From Siphonodentalium dalli (taxonomy: Eukaryota; Mollusca; Scaphopoda; Gadilida; Siphonodentaliidae), in the NCBI GenBank assembly GCA_032622095.1, contig CP136062.1, positions 135,322,960 through 135,386,959 on the forward strand: a stretch of DNA of 64,000 nucleotides. The letters are read 5' to 3'. The translations under genes were made by a program, and so were the position numbers. Positions 49,464-62,572 of this stretch are shown here, piece after piece; within the stretch, counting starts at the first letter, position 1; the number at the start of each line of letters is the position of its first letter. Under the pieces are notes generated by a model, which worked only from the letters and a program-made list of their open reading frames with translations, ran no database searches and was not told the DNA's origin.

Positions 49464-50179
49464 TGATGTATAGCTTGATGTGAGCATGATGTCGCATTTG
49501 GTTTTCAGTATGTTGTTTTCAGTGGAACAAAGCAAAACGTGATTCTAAATTATATGCTGTTGTTGCTGCTGCTGTTGTTGTTTTTATTGTTGTTGTCTAG
49601 ATCTCTAAATACATCGTAAGAACGCTAGTCAGTGCCTATATCGGGTAATGTAAACACAATCGTTCTCACTAGATATTTTCGGCGACAGAATAAATGACAA
49701 ACGCTGCGTCTTTTGAAAGCAAAATTGTACAGCGTATATATGTCTCGATCTCATTATTTCAAGACATCAAATCATACAAAGGGTAATTGCTAGTATGCGT
49801 GGTGTCAAATCTGATGGCCATCTTTAACTGGAATCAATGTATAATTGTAAGTTTGCATTCTCAGATTGTAGAATATGTGAACTAAAATAATGAAGTTCTC
49901 TATTTTACGAGTGGCGTCATCAATCGATTACTTTTAGCAAAATAGGATCATCAATTGCACTATGTGCAACTAAAACAGTATAACCAAAAAGCAAAGTCAA
50001 AAATATACATGTAGCAGTCACGAGTGAACAAACATGATGAAAACTTACGACAAGCTTGTAGATCTTATCAGGAAAATCGAAAACAACAAATGTTCACATA
50101 AAAAAATTCATGAGAAGTCTATGAGGTGGCACAATGATATATAACCAAAAATGATCTGTGTTATTGTAGATTGTAATAC
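49464..50179. other. No gene; TTG/CTG microsatellite
   Basis: TGTTGTTGCTGCTGCTGTTG-type tract at about 49557-49600. No recognised frame. Confidence 0.45.
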
Positions 50180-50692
50180 GCTATAAGCGTTGGTCGTCGG
50201 TATCACATCCGTTAAAATCGCCATAAACAGAAAGAGTATTGTATTATAGACAAAACTGACATGGTATTGCCATGTTAGTACTCTGTGTTATGTAAACAAA
50301 CGCCATGGTAGGCAAATTAACAGTACGTAAAGAGTATGCTATAATCAAAACACTCAACACCGCTACTTGAACTTCGGTTAGAAATGGCCACCAAATTGTT
50401 TACAACATACCCGTCAAAAGCGCTCGTTAATCTTCGCCACCCAAGATTCCGGTGTTGAATGGTCCCTTGAATCACTCTCATAAAAAATCGCCACGGTGTA
50501 GAGTGTTTTGCTTATCGCTCACTATTTACGTGCTCTATATAAACAAACGCTCGGCTCACACAAAGTGTGTTTTGTGGATAATATTGCACTCATACTATCA
50601 TTATACTATTCTCTTAGTACACTCTTGAGGAAATTTCATAATTTGGTAACTTTTAATTATAAATTATAAATTAACGAAGGCCATACGTGCCT
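50180..50692. mobile_element. Family A element, copy 3
   Basis: Matches 26733-27317 from CATC.GTTAAAA.CGCCATAA through CACTCAACACC, GGTGTTGAATGGTCCC and CACACAAAGTGTGTTTT to ACGTGCCTTTAA. The left end is not resolved. It is followed by TTAA (50693-50696). Confidence 0.7.
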
Positions 50693-50696
50693 TTAA

Positions 50697-52502
50697 CGCG
50701 TTCTGCCAAATTGAATATACACTCTTAATATCGTTGTTTGATAAAATTTATCTATCTGTATTCTACATGTTGCTTTTTCCTTATATCCTTTTATTTTGTT
50801 TGATTTCATGTATGCCATACCTGTATATTTTATATGGTTGAGCATTACAAATCTATATCTAGCTACTATTATTTACTGAAAAAGATAGTAAAAATTGAAA
50901 AATCTGTTACATATGGAGATGTTCTTAATAAACGTACATGCTCACAAAGTTGCTTGAAAACTTCTGCATTACAATTTTATAACGTGCATTTGCCATAAAC
51001 ATTGCTGAGAAAATCGGATGCACACGAGCGTAACTGAATTATAGAATTACAAATCACTGATTGGTATGTTATCTTGATCATCTTCGGATTAAATTGTGCT
51101 TCTTTGAAACGTGGGATTAATTCTGTCGATCGCTGTGCTTCGATGATGGAGATGTTTCTAAGCGGATAAAGTTCACGTCTGTCTGGTCACAACTTTTATC
51201 GGATGCGTTCAATAAACTACTTGTCTTTCGCGCTCAATTAAACTGTGCATTTAATGTCCACGGGAATAACATCCCTTTGACCGACTTGCATACGTTATAC
51301 TTTTTGTGACCATACGTTAATCGTGCCAAGAAAATTAAATTCTTGATTACATTAGCAATTACAATTGGTGAATTCGTAAAAGAGATGGGACTGTCCGATT
51401 CAGTTCAATATTCTATATAATATTCACCATGCACCGGGAATCCGGGAACACTATCCGAGATAGATTCCACATACAACTACGTGACTTTATATGTGAACGA
51501 GTAGCATGATGCGAAATAAATACGTTTTATTATTTATCACATATAGTTTCTAACCGGGGATATTCGTTGATACGAGAGAGCATTTATTGGGATTTCCTTA
51601 CCGTTCCCATTTTAATGTAATGCTTTAACATAAATTATACCTGTATAGGATAGGAAATATTTTTTATTTTCAAACCACACAAAACAAAACTCATCGAAAA
51701 CAAGAACACTTCTGAACGTCCAATTGAATATTTCATAGTTCTGGACTTAAACAAATGGAACAATGAGTATTATAAATGGCGTCGAGCCTTACTACTCCAG
51801 ACACCAGAAGTCCCAACGTTTGAAATAAATCCGGTGATATTCGTGGTCGGAAAAGTGCAATTGCAAATATTTCAAGAGGTTTATGATATTTTAAAGCTAC
51901 ACATGGCATGTTTAAAGCTACACGTAGCTCTCTTATTTTAACGTTTGATAATTTTGAAGGCTGTGACAAACCCACCATGTCGTATGATTATTAACTATGT
52001 GACCACATCGTACAAGTGCGAGACTTGCAACCACTTGTTACCCAATTTCGTGCTAAAATTTGAAGTTGAACATTGAGAATATTCGCAAGTGAACAGATCG
52101 GACAATAGAGCACTCTCACCTATTCTGAGGGCAGAGTGCGATTAGATCGAGCACATAATTTGACTTCCTTTAGAAGTTATCTGTTTGAACTGATGCATGG
52201 CGCTTCAATAAGACCTTAAAAGCCTCGCCATCTGTATAGAGCAGAACGCCCGTATAATTTCTTCTATTGTTCGAATCAATTTGATCTCTCATACAGCCCA
52301 CTTAATTGACTTGTAATGAGCATGCACAATATACCACCCTCCGACTTGATACCTGATACGAGTTTGGAAATCACGTGTCATTTACTAATTGACAGCTTAA
52401 TTCCCATTGTCCCAATCAGCTTGCCCTATTTCGCCGCGCGGAAGATTAACAGTCACGCGATATTCTTGGTATGAAGTTACTCCGATGGAAATACTTGGCG
52501 CA
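50697..52502. other. Gene-free flank downstream of Hmx
   Basis: This is the 3' side of the Hmx exon on the minus strand. It lacks clear MITEs from about 51000 on, unlike most of the window. The untranslated region of Hmx probably lies in its right part. No other gene is seen. Confidence 0.5.
51526..51531 (-). terminator. Candidate poly(A) signal for Hmx
   Basis: AATAAA on the minus strand, about 970 bp after the Hmx stop codon. In AT-rich DNA such hexamers occur by chance, so this is only a possibility. Confidence 0.2.
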
Positions 52503-53213
<711 letters not shown>

Positions 53214-54310
53214 TCATGATAAGATTACACATAACAATCTAACATCGCAAACTTAATGACAATTTTAAAGACAGCAGTTGGTTATTTTAAACGCAAAATT
53301 TATGCTCGTTTTTTTTACATCCAGGCCCGGTTCCGTGGAAAATATGTCGATAAATAAGTTATAGGTTATTTAGGTTATATAATTTGGGCAACTTCATTCG
53401 GCATCGAACAATAAAAAGCATGTCTTAATTGTTAGTCTTTCCCCAATACGGCAAAAAATAAAGCGCTTTTGTCCCACTTGTGAAAGGCCTTTTCGATGAA
53501 CTCAGGACTAAACTAATAGGCCGAACAAGATAATTTCTCGTTCGTTGCAATGTGATGTGTGAGACATGGGTCGAACTGTATGTGCCAGGTAGTACCACCA
53601 ATCTTTCAAGCAGGGACGTGGCTAGAGGGCCTTCATTTGGGGAGGTGGGTCTGATTTGAAATTTACAATTGAGCCCCCCCCCCCCCCGAAAATTCAATTC
53701 TGAGAAATTCCACACTCGCCCCCCCCCCCCCCCCCAGTTGTGCATCAACCTTTCCCAGTTTTTGGAAAGTTTCGATTTAACACCCGTGGGGTTTTTGCCA
53801 TTTCAGTCCATAAATAAACCGAAAGTAGGAGAATGTTTTACCTTGGCCACCCCCTGTTGCCACGTCCATGGGTACAATCTGTTGTGAAGCAAGGAATTTT
53901 GGTCTAAGTTGTTGACACCTATCGGCAATTATCACCTGCAGAAATGGGGGCCATTTTATACGTCCATAATTGACTGAAGCGGTGCTGTCATCGTGTGTCA
54001 TTATTTTTGGATTGATTTCGATACATTTGCTGGTGGGTTCGTGTCAGGTACCCGTATTATGTACCCGTATAATTTGAGTCTATATAATCGGACAGCTGTG
54101 TACCGCGTGGTGGACTAATGGCAGACATCATGGCGATCGTTTCGTATAACCGGTTTTAATTAAAACACTTTCCCCCTAATCGCCCCACGATTGTTGGAAT
54201 ATGATCCTGACCAGCGGATGTCGGCAGCCCACCCATTCACGCCATCGCGATCAATACTTATATTGCGTTTTCTAAAATCACAACAATCACGCATAATATG
54301 GGATCCATTA
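53214..54310. other. Hmx intron/upstream DNA; long C runs
   Basis: Two C runs at 53678-53690 and 53710-53726 lie in a region resembling the GGAAATTT/CCCCCC dispersed repeat. 53900-54310 is complex and repeat-free, with a TTTTAATTAAAA palindrome at about 54153; it is a candidate intronic regulatory element. No other exon was recognised on the minus strand. Confidence 0.4.
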
Positions 54311-54382
54311 TGTACATTTAGCCAGTTGCTTTGTGGCGCGTTAGTCTGGCGCACTCGCTAAATACGCATCTCTTGCCATCTA

Positions 54383-54595
54383 CAGTAATGCCCAAAGTAA
54401 TTGACCACTTAACTACAGCAGAATTATGGGTAATTTTTCAGGATTTAGTCGGAAATATGGCTTGTTGCCATTCATTGGAAAGCTCTCGGCGAGAGCTTTC
54501 CGATGAATGGCAACAGGCCATATTTCCGACTAAATCCTGAAAAATTACCCATAATTCTGCTGTGGTTAAGTGGTCAATTACTTTGGGCATTACTG
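54383..54595. mobile_element. TA-flanked palindromic MITE, complete copy
   Basis: TA at 54381-54382 and 54596-54597, ends CAGTAATGCCCAAAGTAATT and complement. The whole 213 bp is an almost perfect palindrome centred on GAAAGCTCTCGGCGAGAGCT. Non-coding Tc1/mariner-like MITE; it serves as the reference for copies at 24962 and 61633. Confidence 0.92.
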
Positions 54596-54665
54596 TATTT
54601 GATCATCAGAAGGTGAAAAAAGTGAGAATGTTTAATATGAGGCATAAACTTAATCAATAGTTTAA

Positions 54666-54913
54666 AGGGGTACTGTACACTAAATCTGGCCACTTATGTG
54701 ACATTTCCTTTTATACTCAGCAGAATATATGCAACAAATTAATGAATTTTGAGCCATGGATTAGTACATGGATGTTGTTTGCATTGTTCATAGATCACAC
54801 AAGTGTATTTTTGCACTAATCCATGGCTCAAATTCATTCATTTGCTGCATATATTCTGTTGAGTATAAAGGAGATGGTCTAATAAATGGCCATATTTAGT
54901 GTGCAGTACCCCT
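54666..54913. mobile_element. TTAA-flanked palindromic MITE (AGGGGTACTG ends)
   Basis: TTAA at 54662-54665 and 54914-54917. Ends AGGGGTACTGTACACTAAAT and the near-complement of GTGTGCAGTACCCCT. Arms continue inward (AGCAGAATATATGCA, GAGCCATGGATTAGT) around a central spacer. Non-coding, with a piggyBac-type target. Confidence 0.88.
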
Positions 54914-54917
54914 TTAA

Positions 54918-55410
54918 GGTCTAATTCTGAGTCACATTGTTTCATGATTTCGTTTTAATTTTGAGATGAATAGCTACACACAATTATACACATGCACAGT
55001 TGTTCTTGTGTTTAATAGGTGGTCCACCATGTACCATTTCGGATTTAAACGGATGAGCACCTTGCATGTAAATAGAAACATTGCATGGATGTTCTTGATC
55101 TGCTTTCCCTCTCAGTTCGGGAAGAATATTCATCCACATCACCACACAATCCAAATATCACTCATGTGGGTGGTTGCAGCAAATTATACTATTGTGTTCC
55201 TCTGTGTAACGGTGTGTTTGTTTATTTGCACATCTGCACTTGTTTTCGTTCGTTATTTTCTTGTTGTGCCTCAATGCTTATATGGGATTGCCTGTTGCCT
55301 GGACCCGGTGCTCTGTATTGTCAAAAAACACAAATTAACCCTGTTAAAAATACTCTCAATGTTCTTAGCCTTTTCGTTGTGTAACCGGAGCCTACCTACG
55401 GGATGTCTGA
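54918..55410. other. No gene accepted
   Basis: A 151-codon plus-strand frame at 54966-55421 encodes a hydrophobic, Cys/Val-rich sequence with two possible membrane stretches, but it has no recognised family and overlaps the 45-bp repeat. It is probably chance. Confidence 0.4.
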
Positions 55411-55523
55411 TGTACATTTAGCCACTCGTTTTGTGACGCATGAGTTTGGCACACAGCCTCCGATTATCGTTTTGCTAATTGACTGTTACCCTAAACTGTT
55501 CCTAAAGGCAGGGGTAAACGCAG

Positions 55524-55569
55524 ACAATTATCGCCAAGTGGCTGCCTCAATGGCTGTTGAGATAATTGT
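55524..55569. promoter_or_regulatory. Candidate homeodomain-site cluster upstream of the Hmx exon
   Basis: CAATTATC and its complement GATAATTG flank a CAAGTG core (55535-55540), with further CTAATTGA and GGTAATTAAAA nearby. CAAGTG is the core reported for Hmx/NK-type proteins and TAATTG for many homeodomains. Arrangement alone does not show function. Confidence 0.25.
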
Positions 55570-56286
55570 AGGGTAATTAAAATATGACCCACGGACTGCT
55601 CGCTGGTATCACTCGGTTATTCATTATGCTGGTTGGGTTATACCTGATAAAACGAACATAATAAAAATAAAGGATGTAACAATAACCGAGTGGCAAGCTA
55701 ACATATCAGTTTTCGTCACCACTTTTCAGAAAATATGGCGACTACGGTCTCTAGTTATTAAACAACAGATCTTATTTGACTGGCAAGATTCACTCGAACA
55801 GTGTTACAGCATTGTACTTTTACAAGAAAATGAACCATAGTTCATACACTGAATCTACTAAAATGCTGATATCTACTCTTAAATTGTACATGGGAAGCAA
55901 CCAATGACACGGGTGTACAACTTCCAGAAAAGGGGCACCATTTCAGTCAGAGGTATTGGCATATATGAAAAAACGTAAACATTTTGATAACCATACCACA
56001 TTTTTTAATGCATTTCTCAGGTCCAAGCTGACATTAAGCTACTATATAAATGGTATATTTTTCTCTCAGGCCATAATAATAATTGTGACAATGCTGTTTT
56101 CGGTTAAGATCTCAGGTATTTATTGCCATTGCAGTTTGAAAAGGCACTCTGAGTCGCTCCGCACCCTGTGGAGGGCAGGGGTGTGTCCACATCTTCCCCC
56201 CGCTCCGGCGCCACTGCATGAATTCAGTTTGACCAAATCCTTACTTTTGAAGAAAAAACAATCTTTGTGGTTTTCCTTCTACCAGT

Positions 56287-57217
56287 CCAAAAGTTTATGT
56301 TCACTTTTATTAGTAATCACAATAACCAAACCCATGGATGCAACATTTTAAGAGTATAATTCATGGTAGATTATGTTACAAATTCCAAATGTGAAATTTA
56401 TAGAAGTTTTTAAAATCTATTTTTTCGAACCCAAATTCAACAAACACAAAGATCATATCTAAGAAAAAGATATGGGTATGTGTACTGAACACTGTGAAGA
56501 ATGATGAACAATAAAGATATACTCACATTTCTTCAGTTTTATTAAGATTTTTGGCTTGGAAGCAGTTGTTTACAAAATAATAATGGTAGCTTTCATTGCT
56601 CAGAAAATCTATTTGGGAAATGAAATTGATGGGTCAAGTTAATGTTCACTCAAGCCAGCTGGGATTATGACCAGCGGGTGCTGACCTATAAGAATATTAT
56701 ATCCTGATCCAGGCTGATTGGTGACCTAGTTGCTGGGCTATGTGGTACCCCCAGATTGGGGATTACACAGTTCTTTTGTCAAGATATTCACAACACACCA
56801 CTGCATGTCCACATATATTAACACTTAACTGTCACCTCACTACAAGGGAAGTCAGGCAAGTTACTCAATTATTTGTAAACAATTGGTTCTTAGTAATTTT
56901 ATCAAAGAATGCTTGATAAATATGAATATTATTTTATTGTTCATCATTTTTCACAGTGTTCAGTACACATTGCCATATTTTTTTCTTTGATATGGACTTT
57001 GTGTTTATTGATTTTGGGTTCGAAAAAAATTATTTTAAAAACCTCTATAAATTTCACATTTAGTATTTCTAACATATTCCACGATGACGAATACGTTTCA
57101 CGTAACTATCCCGCGTAATGAAATAGACCCAGATAAAATAAAGGCTATTTGGTGTACTCTTAAAATGTTTCATTCATGGGTTTGGTTACTGTGATTACTA
57201 ATAAAAGTGAACATAAA
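56287..57217. repeat. Inverted repeat of about 240-bp arms, right arm interrupted
   Basis: 56287-56516 and 56924-57217 are inverted (GTTTATGTTCACTTTTATTA, AACCAAACCCATG, GAACAATAAA and complements). The right arm contains a foreign 70-bp stretch, 57087-57156, identical to 57761-57830. The loop is about 400 bp and unrecognised. Confidence 0.8.
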
Positions 57218-57574
57218 CCTTTATTTTGACTCCATCAATTTTGGGGAAAATTGGGTTAGCAAAGTCCTTAAGACACTTAAGCACACAATCGAGTAACATA
57301 CATATGATTACTCATATTTGAGCACTATCGCACACTATACACTAAGACTATAGTAATCATTGTTAATATCTATACTGTATGTCTTCACAATTGAGATGAA
57401 TAATGGACATCTCGATCAACATGAAGACTGAAATCCCAACAAGTCGCCCATGTCGAAAATCATGCAATTATATATAGATCCTGTCGTCGATCTGGAGGTT
57501 CTCGAATTTGTCCCATTTCTTTACAAGGGTCGGCTTAAACTTAGTTTCAAACAATTCGTTTGGCCAGTGTATGG

Positions 57575-58049
57575 TGCACACAGTGGTCCAATATATAGAG
57601 GATCTACAACGAATATCCAGTTTATAGCGGAGTTTACAAAACCTAATTTACTTGACGAGTTTTGGAAATTGTAAACTGGGGACTCGTTGTAGATTTTATT
57701 TATTACATGATCCAAAACCTCGACAAAACATACTTAATTAAATAATGGGACGCGAAACTAACGAATACGTTTCACGTAACTATCCCGCGTAATGAAATAG
57801 ACCCAGATAAAATAAAGGCTATTTGGTGTATTTAATGGCGTATATAGTTAATGTCATAACTTTTCAAACTCTTCATTCATTATAGTGTGTTGGAAAAATA
57901 TTGGAAGTATTTTGAGACGTAGTGTAATGTAAACATACGACAAACCGGAAGTCAAAGGTCACCTGGCACTATTTCCTGTTATTAAACGAACGTTTAATAT
58001 CAAAATTTATAGAATGGGTTTATTGAATGGAATAAGGGTAATATCATTT
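57575..58049 (+). repeat. Family D repeat, copy 2
   Basis: Inverted relative to 48600-49130. It includes the 70-bp block 57761-57830 and continues on the far side of the inserted element at about 58427. Confidence 0.75.
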
Positions 58050-58422
58050 GTGACCCGCCATATCAAATCCAGTCGGAAGTCGGGATTTTTTTACCCGTGC
58101 CAATGCATTCTCTTATATATGCGAGTCGACCATAGGTCGCCTCGCATATATAAGAGAATGCATTGGCCTAACAATTTTTTATCATTTTTTTAAAATAAAT
58201 GTTTCTGACAAATTTTAGGACATAAAATAGAAATGTATGGGTGAAATTATAAAATTGTTAAAGAATACAAGAAAAAATTATTAAAATTGTAAAAATTTGT
58301 TAGGCCAATGCATTCTCTTATATATGCGAGGCGACCTATGGTCGACTCGCATATATAAGAGAATGCATTGGCACAGGGTAAAAAAATCCCGACTTCCGAC
58401 TGGATTTGATATGGCGGGTCAC
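58050..58422 (+). mobile_element. Four-hairpin element with different ends (ATTT target)
   Basis: ATTT at 58046-58049 and 58423-58426. The ends are GTGACCCGCCATATCAAATC and complement, continuing for about 45 bp, unlike the CCCTTTACCCAAC ends of the other copies. Inside are the same two palindromes, 58100-58166 and 58305-58371, starting CCAATGCATTCTCTTATATA. The uninterrupted family D copy near 48640 shows the pre-insertion site. Confidence 0.9.
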
Positions 58423-58761
58423 ATTTAATAAAATCAAATACACCATGTTGTATTGTATTATGTACTCCATTCCACTCTATGAATATAATAATTGCTTGGT
58501 CGCAGAATACGTACAAATATAATATTATTATATTAACTCGGGTTGGACATTTTTATTTTTTGAAACACGGTTTGAAACACGATCGGGAAATATCATGTCC
58601 CTCTCCCCAACTGACGTGGATATGATTCGGAGCTTCAAATGAACCATGTTCGTTTAATATGTTGTATACATGTATAGATATATCTCTTCCGTGAACGTTT
58701 TGTGTAGATTCGGGGGTGTCAAATAATAACTAGAGGTGTGACTGTCCCAATGGGACTAAGG

Positions 58762-59455
58762 ATACCCCCGTGTTTTAAAAATACTAAGATGGTTCACATG
58801 TCAGTAAACATTTAGTTAAAATAATAAAATAACAGTTCCCATTGCAGGTGCACAACCCTAACCCTAATCTCAAACATATTGACCGAAAAATGTAAGAATA
58901 AAAGCTCGGACAAAATTATGCATGTTGCAAAAATGTTTTAAGTCGAAAAAGGGGAATAACTCCACAAAAAAAGTCGGACAGACATCATAATCGCAGGTGC
59001 ACAGGTTCCCATGGTACTAAATATCAGTGCCAAGATTAAAAAACATTGACCTAAAAATGTAGGAATAAAAGCTCGGACAAAATTATGCATGTTGCAAAAA
59101 TGTTTTAAGTCGAAAAAGGGGGATAACTCCACCAAAAAATGTCGGACAGACGTCATTATCGCAGGTGCACAGGTTCCCATGGTAAAAGAAAATTGACCTA
59201 TAAATGTAGGAATAAAAGCTCGGACAAAATTATACATGTTTGCAAAAAAATTCTAAGTAAAAAAAGGGGGGATAACTCCACAAAAAAACGTCCGACAGAC
59301 ATCATAATTGCAGGTGCACAGGTTCCCATGGTGGTTGATGTCTGTGCCAAGTTTCACGGAAATTGATAAAAAAAAAAAGGACGGACGGACGACGGACGGA
59401 CGGACAAGCTGACTCCAGTATACCCCCCCCCCCCCTAACTTCGTTGCGGGGGTAT
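58762..59455 (+). repeat. Tandem 146-168-bp units with ATACCCCCG ends
   Basis: Three units carry GCAGGTGCACAGGTTCCCAT, TAGGAATAAAAGCTCGGACA and GGGGATAACTCCAC (markers at 58891, 59059 and 59205). A GGACGGACGGAC run and a poly-C hairpin end GCGGGGGTATAAT follow. The left end ATACCCCCG mirrors the right. The end structure matches 9470-9495. Confidence 0.8.
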
Positions 59456-61317
59456 AATTATATGTCATAGAAACCAGTCAACTGGCGCTTCTGTTTAGCT
59501 AGGAAATTATTATTTTTATATATTAAATATTTTCTATGAACCAGGACAGTTTATGTGGCTATATTTAGAACATTGCTACATTTGTATTGACAATTTATCT
59601 TTCAAATCACTTTTATGTGAACTATTAGTAACACCAGATGTTTCCCTGGTGTGTGTCTTTTTTTTGGTTCTTTTTTTTGTGTGTGTTTTTGTGTGAACGT
59701 CAGTGCTAGAGTGATAAGTACAAGTATAAAAAGTACATATAAACGAGTTTCCTATAACTTCTGTTGTTGTAGAACGTGGTGCCAGGAAGATATATCCCAT
59801 CTTTAAGCGTATAATATATAGCGATGGAGAACATGTTACAAAATCTCACGGATATTATCAGCTAAACTCTCTTGACGTTCCTTGTGATTGTGGCGATTAA
59901 AGTGGGCCTGGTACGTCTTCGTCTCATCTGGAGGGTAAGTGTGATAGAGAATAAGAACTGCTAGTCGTGCGGCTTCTTTACATTAGTCCTGTGCCCCTTA
60001 TGGCGATATAAAAAGGATTTTCTTTGACGGGCATCAAAGCAATGCTATAAGCGTTCCAGAAGCCTTTCTAAATCGTCGTCAATAACTGGCGGGGAATTTA
60101 TTAAAAAGAAACTCAAAATTAAAAGTGTTTTATCCTAAGTGGAGTCGCGATTTTTTTCTTCAAGACACGTATCAGTTTACTGTTCGATTTATTCTAACGC
60201 GTGGGTAATAACTGAGTGAAATCTCAAAATATGTCGTGTATAACGTCATTATTATACAACACATAGGAACATGACTAAAATTTATGTCTTTTGTTGGGAT
60301 CTACAACTTATAGAATTTTAAACTGCACCGCTTCAGTATCACTGCCTTCATTTGGAATTTCCCAACTGACTCAAAAACATTTCTAGCTGGTTAGAAATAT
60401 TCAACATCTCCATAATTATGGTTGTAAAATATGTAGCTGCATGGCCATTTCAGTCTAAAAATGTTTGACTTAAAGTACGAACATATTTTAAACTTGGTCT
60501 ATAAACAACACCTTTTACACTTTTAGATATTAGTTGGAAACTGGAACATCACAAATATCAAACAAGTTCTGTCTGATATTTCCAATTTCCGTTGATTCCG
60601 ACTTAAAATTTCCAACTGTTGAAATTGTAAAGCACTGATGGTGTTTAGACGCCCATAAATCACACCACGCCCCTGCATGTTAACGCGCTTGATACCATCG
60701 CGATAAGGAATAAAGTCCATCCTGACCAGAAAAATAGTTGTTGCAGTCTTATTGGGGTTTGTATCAATCTTCAGAGGGGGTTAGTTTTGAAGTTCACATT
60801 GGGCCAAATAACTAATTGATATTTTGTGCATGTGAAAAGTGACATTACAGAGCCACAACATGTTCAGGCATCCATATAAACCAATACTATTCCGATTATG
60901 TAACATTCCAAAAAGCTCGATTGTTTATATTATTGGGTCATCATATATATAATCAAATTGGTATATTTACAAAAATGCAGTTGTGTATATGTTATAATCA
61001 TTAGCATTGCATAGTTTCAGAATAGCAATCATGTTTAGAGAAATTATGATCGCCGAAATCGATGTCCATTTATGCCGACTTTCTATGTCACGGTAAGACT
61101 TATTCAATTCATACCATCTAGAATAATATTCAATTTGAAACAATATAGCGAAAGTTCAATGTTGCTCAAATGCTTCTATATATATACACCGGAATTTCCT
61201 GCATAATATATCGACCTACATATACCTGCTATCAAATTACGTATTCATAGTTGTTGATGTTCAAATGAGCCACATATGTTTAACAATCGTTCGCTGTGCG
61301 GCACTGCTAGTACATCT
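59456..61317. other. No gene seen
   Basis: A T/GT-rich tract lies at about 59655-59700, and GGAAATTTCC-type blocks at 60345-60375 and 60530-60625. No minus-strand exon resembling an Hmx N-terminus was found here. Confidence 0.4.
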
Positions 61318-61622
61318 GGAGGGGCGGTGACTCGGTTGGTATAAGATACATGAGGCATTGGGTAACTATAAGCTGTCCAGCGATAGCCAAGCTGGTTCAA
61401 TCCCAGATAATGGCGGATTTGTGATCCATGATCAGAGAAGGTTACCAGATTCGTGTTTTCGGGCAAATTTATCAATTTCTTACCCGGGTCGGTGGTTTCT
61501 ACACGCAGTTTAGGGATTTCTCGATGCAATCAATTTCTGAGTTGTCTTCCCCAAACCCGTAAAACTGATAACGTCGTGATATGGCACAGCGAAATAAACG
61601 CCGCTAAACTCCGCTAATAATA
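61318..61622 (+). mobile_element. tRNA-derived SINE, copy 2
   Basis: A-box-like GGTGACTCGGTTGGTA (61326-61341) and B box GGTTCAATCCC (61394-61404), then GAAGGTTACCAGATTCG, and a tail AAAACTGATAACGTCGTGAT with GCTAAACTCCGCTAATAA. Same family as 2038-2340, in the same orientation. Confidence 0.8.
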
Positions 61623-61632
61623 TGATAAACTA

Positions 61633-61788
61633 CAGTAATGCCCCAAATAATCGACTCTTTAACCACAGCAGAATTATGGGTACATTTTCAGGATTTAGTC
61701 GGAAATATGGCTTGTTGCATTCATCGGAAAGCTCTCATTGAGAGCTTTCCGATGAATGGCAACAAGCCGATTATTTAGGGCATTACTG
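61633..61788. mobile_element. TA-flanked palindromic MITE, deleted copy 2
   Basis: TA-flanked ends CAGTAATGCCCCAAATAATC and complement. The left arm is complete. The right arm lacks about 75 bp between CAACAAGCC and GATTATTTAGG. It starts within 11 bp of the end of the SINE. Confidence 0.88.
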
Positions 61789-61790
61789 TA

Positions 61791-62572
61791 CCTCTGGATT
61801 GCATGCTCGGTATCTCAGTGAACTCGGGGTCTATATATGCCAAAGAAACATGCAATGCCATCGGTCACCGTGGAAACTAGAGAAGTTAAATACAGATTGA
61901 TTCGCGTAAACATTTAAGTGCTGATTGGTGTCGGTGATGAACCTACCAACAAAGTCATTAGCGCTGATTGATAGTTAATAACGAATCTAAGAAAACGTTT
62001 GTCCCTATCTCATAAACTGATTGTCGTCCGTGGGTGACGGGTAGTTAGACAGACAAACACGCGATTGCATATGGTATTAACTGGCGAAGAACGAGATACA
62101 TAAACACACTGGCAAATGAGGCAATATGGCCTGCAAATTGCCATGCAATCGGTCGGAAGTGACTTTCTCTTGCACACTTTTTTGTACTGAAAGATTTCTG
62201 AGTTACAAAATTTAGGACTTCTGTATAGTTACATGCAAGATGCGAGCAGCGAGTACACGTTTTATTATTGCCAGATCATCGAAGGCTAAATGTCAGATGT
62301 GAACGATAAACGAATTATACTATTATTTATTAAAAAACAGACATTTATATACCAATGTTTAAAGTTAACAAGACAAAACCTAGATAAATTAAAATTATTA
62401 TTACATGTATAGTTATATTACTTTTCAACGGGGACGGCAGGTAGACAACCTTCTTGGTTATGCTGTCCCCGATAGCTCATTGAATGTTATACTATTACAC
62501 TGTGTATATAATTGTATATATCATATGAATGAGTTATGAATAAATAATCATAGTCATAGTCATAGAACTCAT
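61791..62572. other. Gene-free; probable LINE 3' end
   Basis: 62430-62566 ends in GAGTTATGAATAAATAATCA followed by CATAGTCATAGTCATAG, a typical short-repeat tail of a non-LTR element. The rest is unrecognised. Confidence 0.45.

Larger units (their letters stand above)
54311..55455 (+). repeat. 45-bp direct repeat, copies 1100 bp apart
   Basis: 54311-54355 and 55411-55455 share TGTACATTTAGCCA.T.G.TTTTGTG.CGC and AGT.TGGC.CAC. The two palindromic MITEs lie between the copies. Confidence 0.8.

Noticed and set aside
54966-55421. 151-codon hydrophobic open frame
   Set aside because: No recognised domain or splice context, includes part of a dispersed 45-bp repeat, and T-rich DNA often yields hydrophobic frames.
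58855-58870. Interstitial telomere repeat
   Set aside because: Only about two CCCTAA units, within a transposon-like tandem unit.
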